A DNA stretch of 6,576 nucleotides from Bacillota bacterium (GTDB lineage Bacteria > Bacillota > Clostridia > Clostridiales > Clostridiaceae). The translations under genes and the position numbers were made by a program. Below are positions 5,399 to 6,576 of the stretch, one piece after another. The DNA is taken from the NCBI GenBank assembly GCA_030706065.1, contig JAUZPH010000210.1:1-6576 (forward strand), read 5' to 3'. The notes beneath the pieces were generated by a model, which was not told the origin of the DNA, did no database searches, and saw only the letters and a program-made list of their open reading frames with translations. Position 1 is the stretch's first letter, and each line of letters starts with the position of its first letter.

Positions 5399-5640
5399 CT
5401 GCTCGGTTTTACTTCAATAACAAAACTGTATTTCTCAAAACATCTCACCCCTACTTTATTACAGCAATAGACAGTAACCCGTATCTTATACATATTCATC
5501 TGCAAAAGTATAAATTTCATGAGAATCCTTAATGCATCGGAACCAAAGCCTCTATGCCCATAACAATCATCCCAATAAAGATACTGACAACAGCAACAAG
5601 GTTTTTCCAATCAACACTGCTTATATTATTTATATCCGTC
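5320..5640 (-). pseudogene. Frameshifted GNAT N-acetyltransferase remnant (RimJ/RimL type)
   Basis: The minus strand encodes the acetyl-CoA-binding half of a GNAT enzyme. The pieces are DINNISSVDWKNL and VSIFIG in one frame (5636 down to about 5573), then DDCYGHRGFGSDALRILM and the conserved N-x-x-x-R-C-F-E-K-x-x-F signature in the next frame. The G-H-R-G-F-G loop corresponds to the pyrophosphate-binding motif of the family, whose usual form is similar to WGKGYGTEA. The two frames meet at GGGATGATTG near 5568-5573, where a one-base indel breaks the gene. The N-terminal half and start are absent, and the C-terminus (after F-V-I-E) no longer matches the family. It lies 26 bases downstream of the S14 gene on the same strand. 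The family call is confident; the gene is almost certainly inactive. Confidence 0.75.
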
Positions 5641-5665
5641 TATGACCATTATCCGAAAATCTCTA

Positions 5666-5848
5666 CTAGCTAGCTTTTCTCACTCCAGGACTCTGACCTT
5701 TGTAGGCCAATTCTCTAAAGCAGATACGGCAAACTCCGAACTTTCTCAGCACACTGTGGGGCCTTGAACATATTCTGCATCTTGTATATTCTCTGGTTTT
5801 GTATTTTTGTCCTCTCTGTTGTTTTATTATCAAAGCTTTTCTTGCCAT
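5666..5848 (-). CDS. rpsN: Ribosomal protein S14, zinc type, lacking its last residue
   Basis: This 60-residue protein aligns, from memory, with type Z S14 of the 30S subunit along its whole length: MARKAL at the start, YKTREYTRC, RPH, LRKFG, CRICFRELAYKGQ and PGVRKAS at the end. The four zinc-binding cysteines are present (24, 27, 40, 43). The family is normally 61 residues and ends in Trp; here a TAG replaces that codon, consistent with TGG to TAG. S53 replaces the usual Ile in GQIPG and S28 the usual Gly after the first Cys pair. No clear ribosome binding site precedes the ATG at 5848, and upstream in-frame starts (ATG at 5854, GTG at 5860) are no better. No ribosomal protein operon surrounds it, so it is probably an extra, decaying copy of the spc-operon gene. 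The retained cysteines argue against the zinc-independent, Zur-regulated alternative S14. Confidence 0.8.
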   Translation of the reverse strand: MARKALIIKQQRGQKYKTREYTRCRICSRPHSVLRKFGVCRICFRELAYKGQSPGVRKAS

Positions 5849-5860
5849 TTCCATTCTCAC

Positions 5861-6176
5861 TTCTATTTATCTATTTCTATAAACAGTAAGCTATATATAA
5901 AGTAATGAAATCTAAGGTACGGGTTTCCCTTGGCATGATGACTTCACCGATATGCAACATTACTCAGGATAAGGGACTTATATTGGAGGGAGAGACAAGT
6001 AACTCTACAATGAACCTGGTGTGTCAGTAGCAGTATATGCAAGGAAAACGCAGTATACCTCCGTAAGAATAGTACTATTAGTCTAAACAGCGGTTTTTCG
6101 AGAGATATTCTCCACCACACATGATATTATATCCCTTGTCGCTTCAAGACACCTTGATCCGACAGCAATATAATGT
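5861..6176. other. Gap without a supported gene upstream of the tRNA
   Basis: A 41-codon plus-strand frame runs from an ATG at 5905 to a TAG at 6028-6030, but it has no ribosome binding site and no recognisable motif. A purine-rich TTGGAGGGAGAG near 5982-5995 resembles a ribosome binding site but has no usable start after it. I found no convincing promoter for the tRNA: the one perfect TATAAT (6169-6174) ends two bases before the tRNA and cannot direct its transcription. Confidence 0.4.
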
Positions 6177-6252
<76 letters not shown>

Positions 6253-6255
6253 AAA

Positions 6256-6287
6256 TGTTTTTCCTTCTTATTATATAGGAAGAAACA
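6256..6287 (+). other. Weak hairpin after the tRNA
   Basis: TGTTTTTCC at 6256-6264 pairs with GGAAGAAACA at 6278-6287 with one bulged G and a 13-base loop. There is no T-tract after it, so it may be a processing stem or degenerate terminator for the tRNA transcript, or chance in AT-rich DNA. Confidence 0.25.
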
Positions 6288-6334
6288 TGAGTAAGCAGAT
6301 TATCAGATACAAGTAATTTCTACTGAAGAGTAAG

Positions 6335-6363
6335 TTGACAGTGACTGAGTATCATGATAAGAT
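6335..6363 (+). promoter_or_regulatory. rRNA operon promoter P1
   Basis: A perfect -35 TTGACA (6335-6340), a 17-bp spacer and -10 TAAGAT (6358-6363) make a strong sigma-A promoter, predicting initiation near 6370. It reads toward the 16S gene just beyond the window. Confidence 0.85.
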
Positions 6364-6437
6364 AGACATTCAACGTTTCTTAAGTAAATAATGAATGAGA
6401 TCAAAAAATTATTCAGAAGTTACCAGGAAAAATGATG

Positions 6438-6466
6438 TTGACACCACAGATAAGACGTGGTAAGCT
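6438..6466 (+). promoter_or_regulatory. rRNA operon promoter P2
   Basis: TTGACA at 6438-6443, a 17-bp spacer and -10 TAAGCT at 6461-6466 form a second promoter 103 bp downstream of P1 with the same geometry. An AT-rich tract (about 6400-6436) lies upstream and could act as an UP element. Tandem promoters are usual for bacterial rRNA operons. Confidence 0.8.
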
Positions 6467-6472
6467 AAACAA

Positions 6473-6576
6473 GCTGTCGAACGATGGCGCAACAAATTAA
6501 GTTGGTCTTTGAAAATTGAACAGAGGTTATTGATAAATTCTTTACAGAATAAATCATAGGTCAGCGATTCTTTTGA
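6473..6576 (+). other. 16S rRNA leader, gene starts at or just past the window end
   Basis: The transcript from P2 would begin near 6473 and run through the boxA-like element. The window ends in GATTCTTTTGA, which fits the bases immediately before the conserved GAGTTTGATC at the 5' end of 16S rRNA. The last few bases may already belong to mature 16S. The gene itself is not in the window, so this is inferred from leader structure. Confidence 0.7.
6503..6515 (+). promoter_or_regulatory. boxA-like rRNA antitermination element
   Basis: TGGTCTTTGAAAA closely matches the boxA of Gram-positive rRNA leaders (TGTTCTTTGAAAA from memory), the RNA site where NusB and S10 assemble to prevent premature termination. 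It is followed by TTGAACAG, the usual continuation in clostridial pre-16S leaders. Confidence 0.75.

Noticed and set aside
6169..6174. Perfect TATAAT just before the tRNA as its promoter
   Set aside because: Only two bases separate it from the mature tRNA 5' end, so transcription would start inside the tRNA. No -35 lies at a suitable distance.

Overview
The window looks like a chromosomal piece of a low-GC, Gram-positive bacterium of the class Clostridia. The evidence is strong AGGAG-type ribosome binding sites, a lipoprotein signal with a classic lipobox, a CBO0543-type membrane protein, a four-cysteine (zinc-type) ribosomal protein S14, and an AT-rich rRNA leader with a Gram-positive boxA-like element. 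The genus cannot be fixed from the sequence alone. A Ruminiclostridium-like organism is my guess, with low confidence.

Layout. Positions 1-169 hold no supported gene. A lipoprotein metallophosphoesterase (170-1519, minus) follows, with a promoter and strong ribosome binding site. Next come a degenerate plus-strand stretch and a CBO0543-family membrane protein (1894-2445, minus, TTG start). Positions 2446-2780 contain two short 3' gene remnants and a nearly perfect terminator. A DEDDh exonuclease-like protein with a C-terminal BRCT domain (2781-3590, plus) ends at its own terminator. It has Lys where the first exonuclease motif should have Glu. After it come a short, well-signalled 20-codon reading frame (3771-3833) and a glutamine-rich protein (3928-4491, minus) whose 3' end faces a long imperfect hairpin.

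Positions 4500-5860 are mostly a gene graveyard: a multiply frameshifted plus-strand gene ending at an intact terminator, a short minus-strand 3' remnant, a frameshifted GNAT acetyltransferase remnant, and an S14 gene that has lost its last codon (Trp to stop) and has no clear ribosome binding site. Positions 5861-6176 hold nothing convincing.

The right end is the front of an rRNA operon. It has an initiator tRNA-Met (6177-6252, encoded CCA), two tandem promoters with TTGACA boxes and 17-bp spacers, a boxA-like antitermination element, and a 16S leader that stops where the 16S gene should begin.

The intact genes do not form one pathway. They are single-gene units separated by terminators and debris, a pattern suggesting accumulated decay and rearrangement next to a ribosomal RNA operon. 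I found no IS element with both ends, no CRISPR array and no clear defence or biosynthetic system. The most interesting items are the glutamine-rich protein, the altered exonuclease-BRCT protein, the decaying S14 copy and the reconstructed pseudogene.
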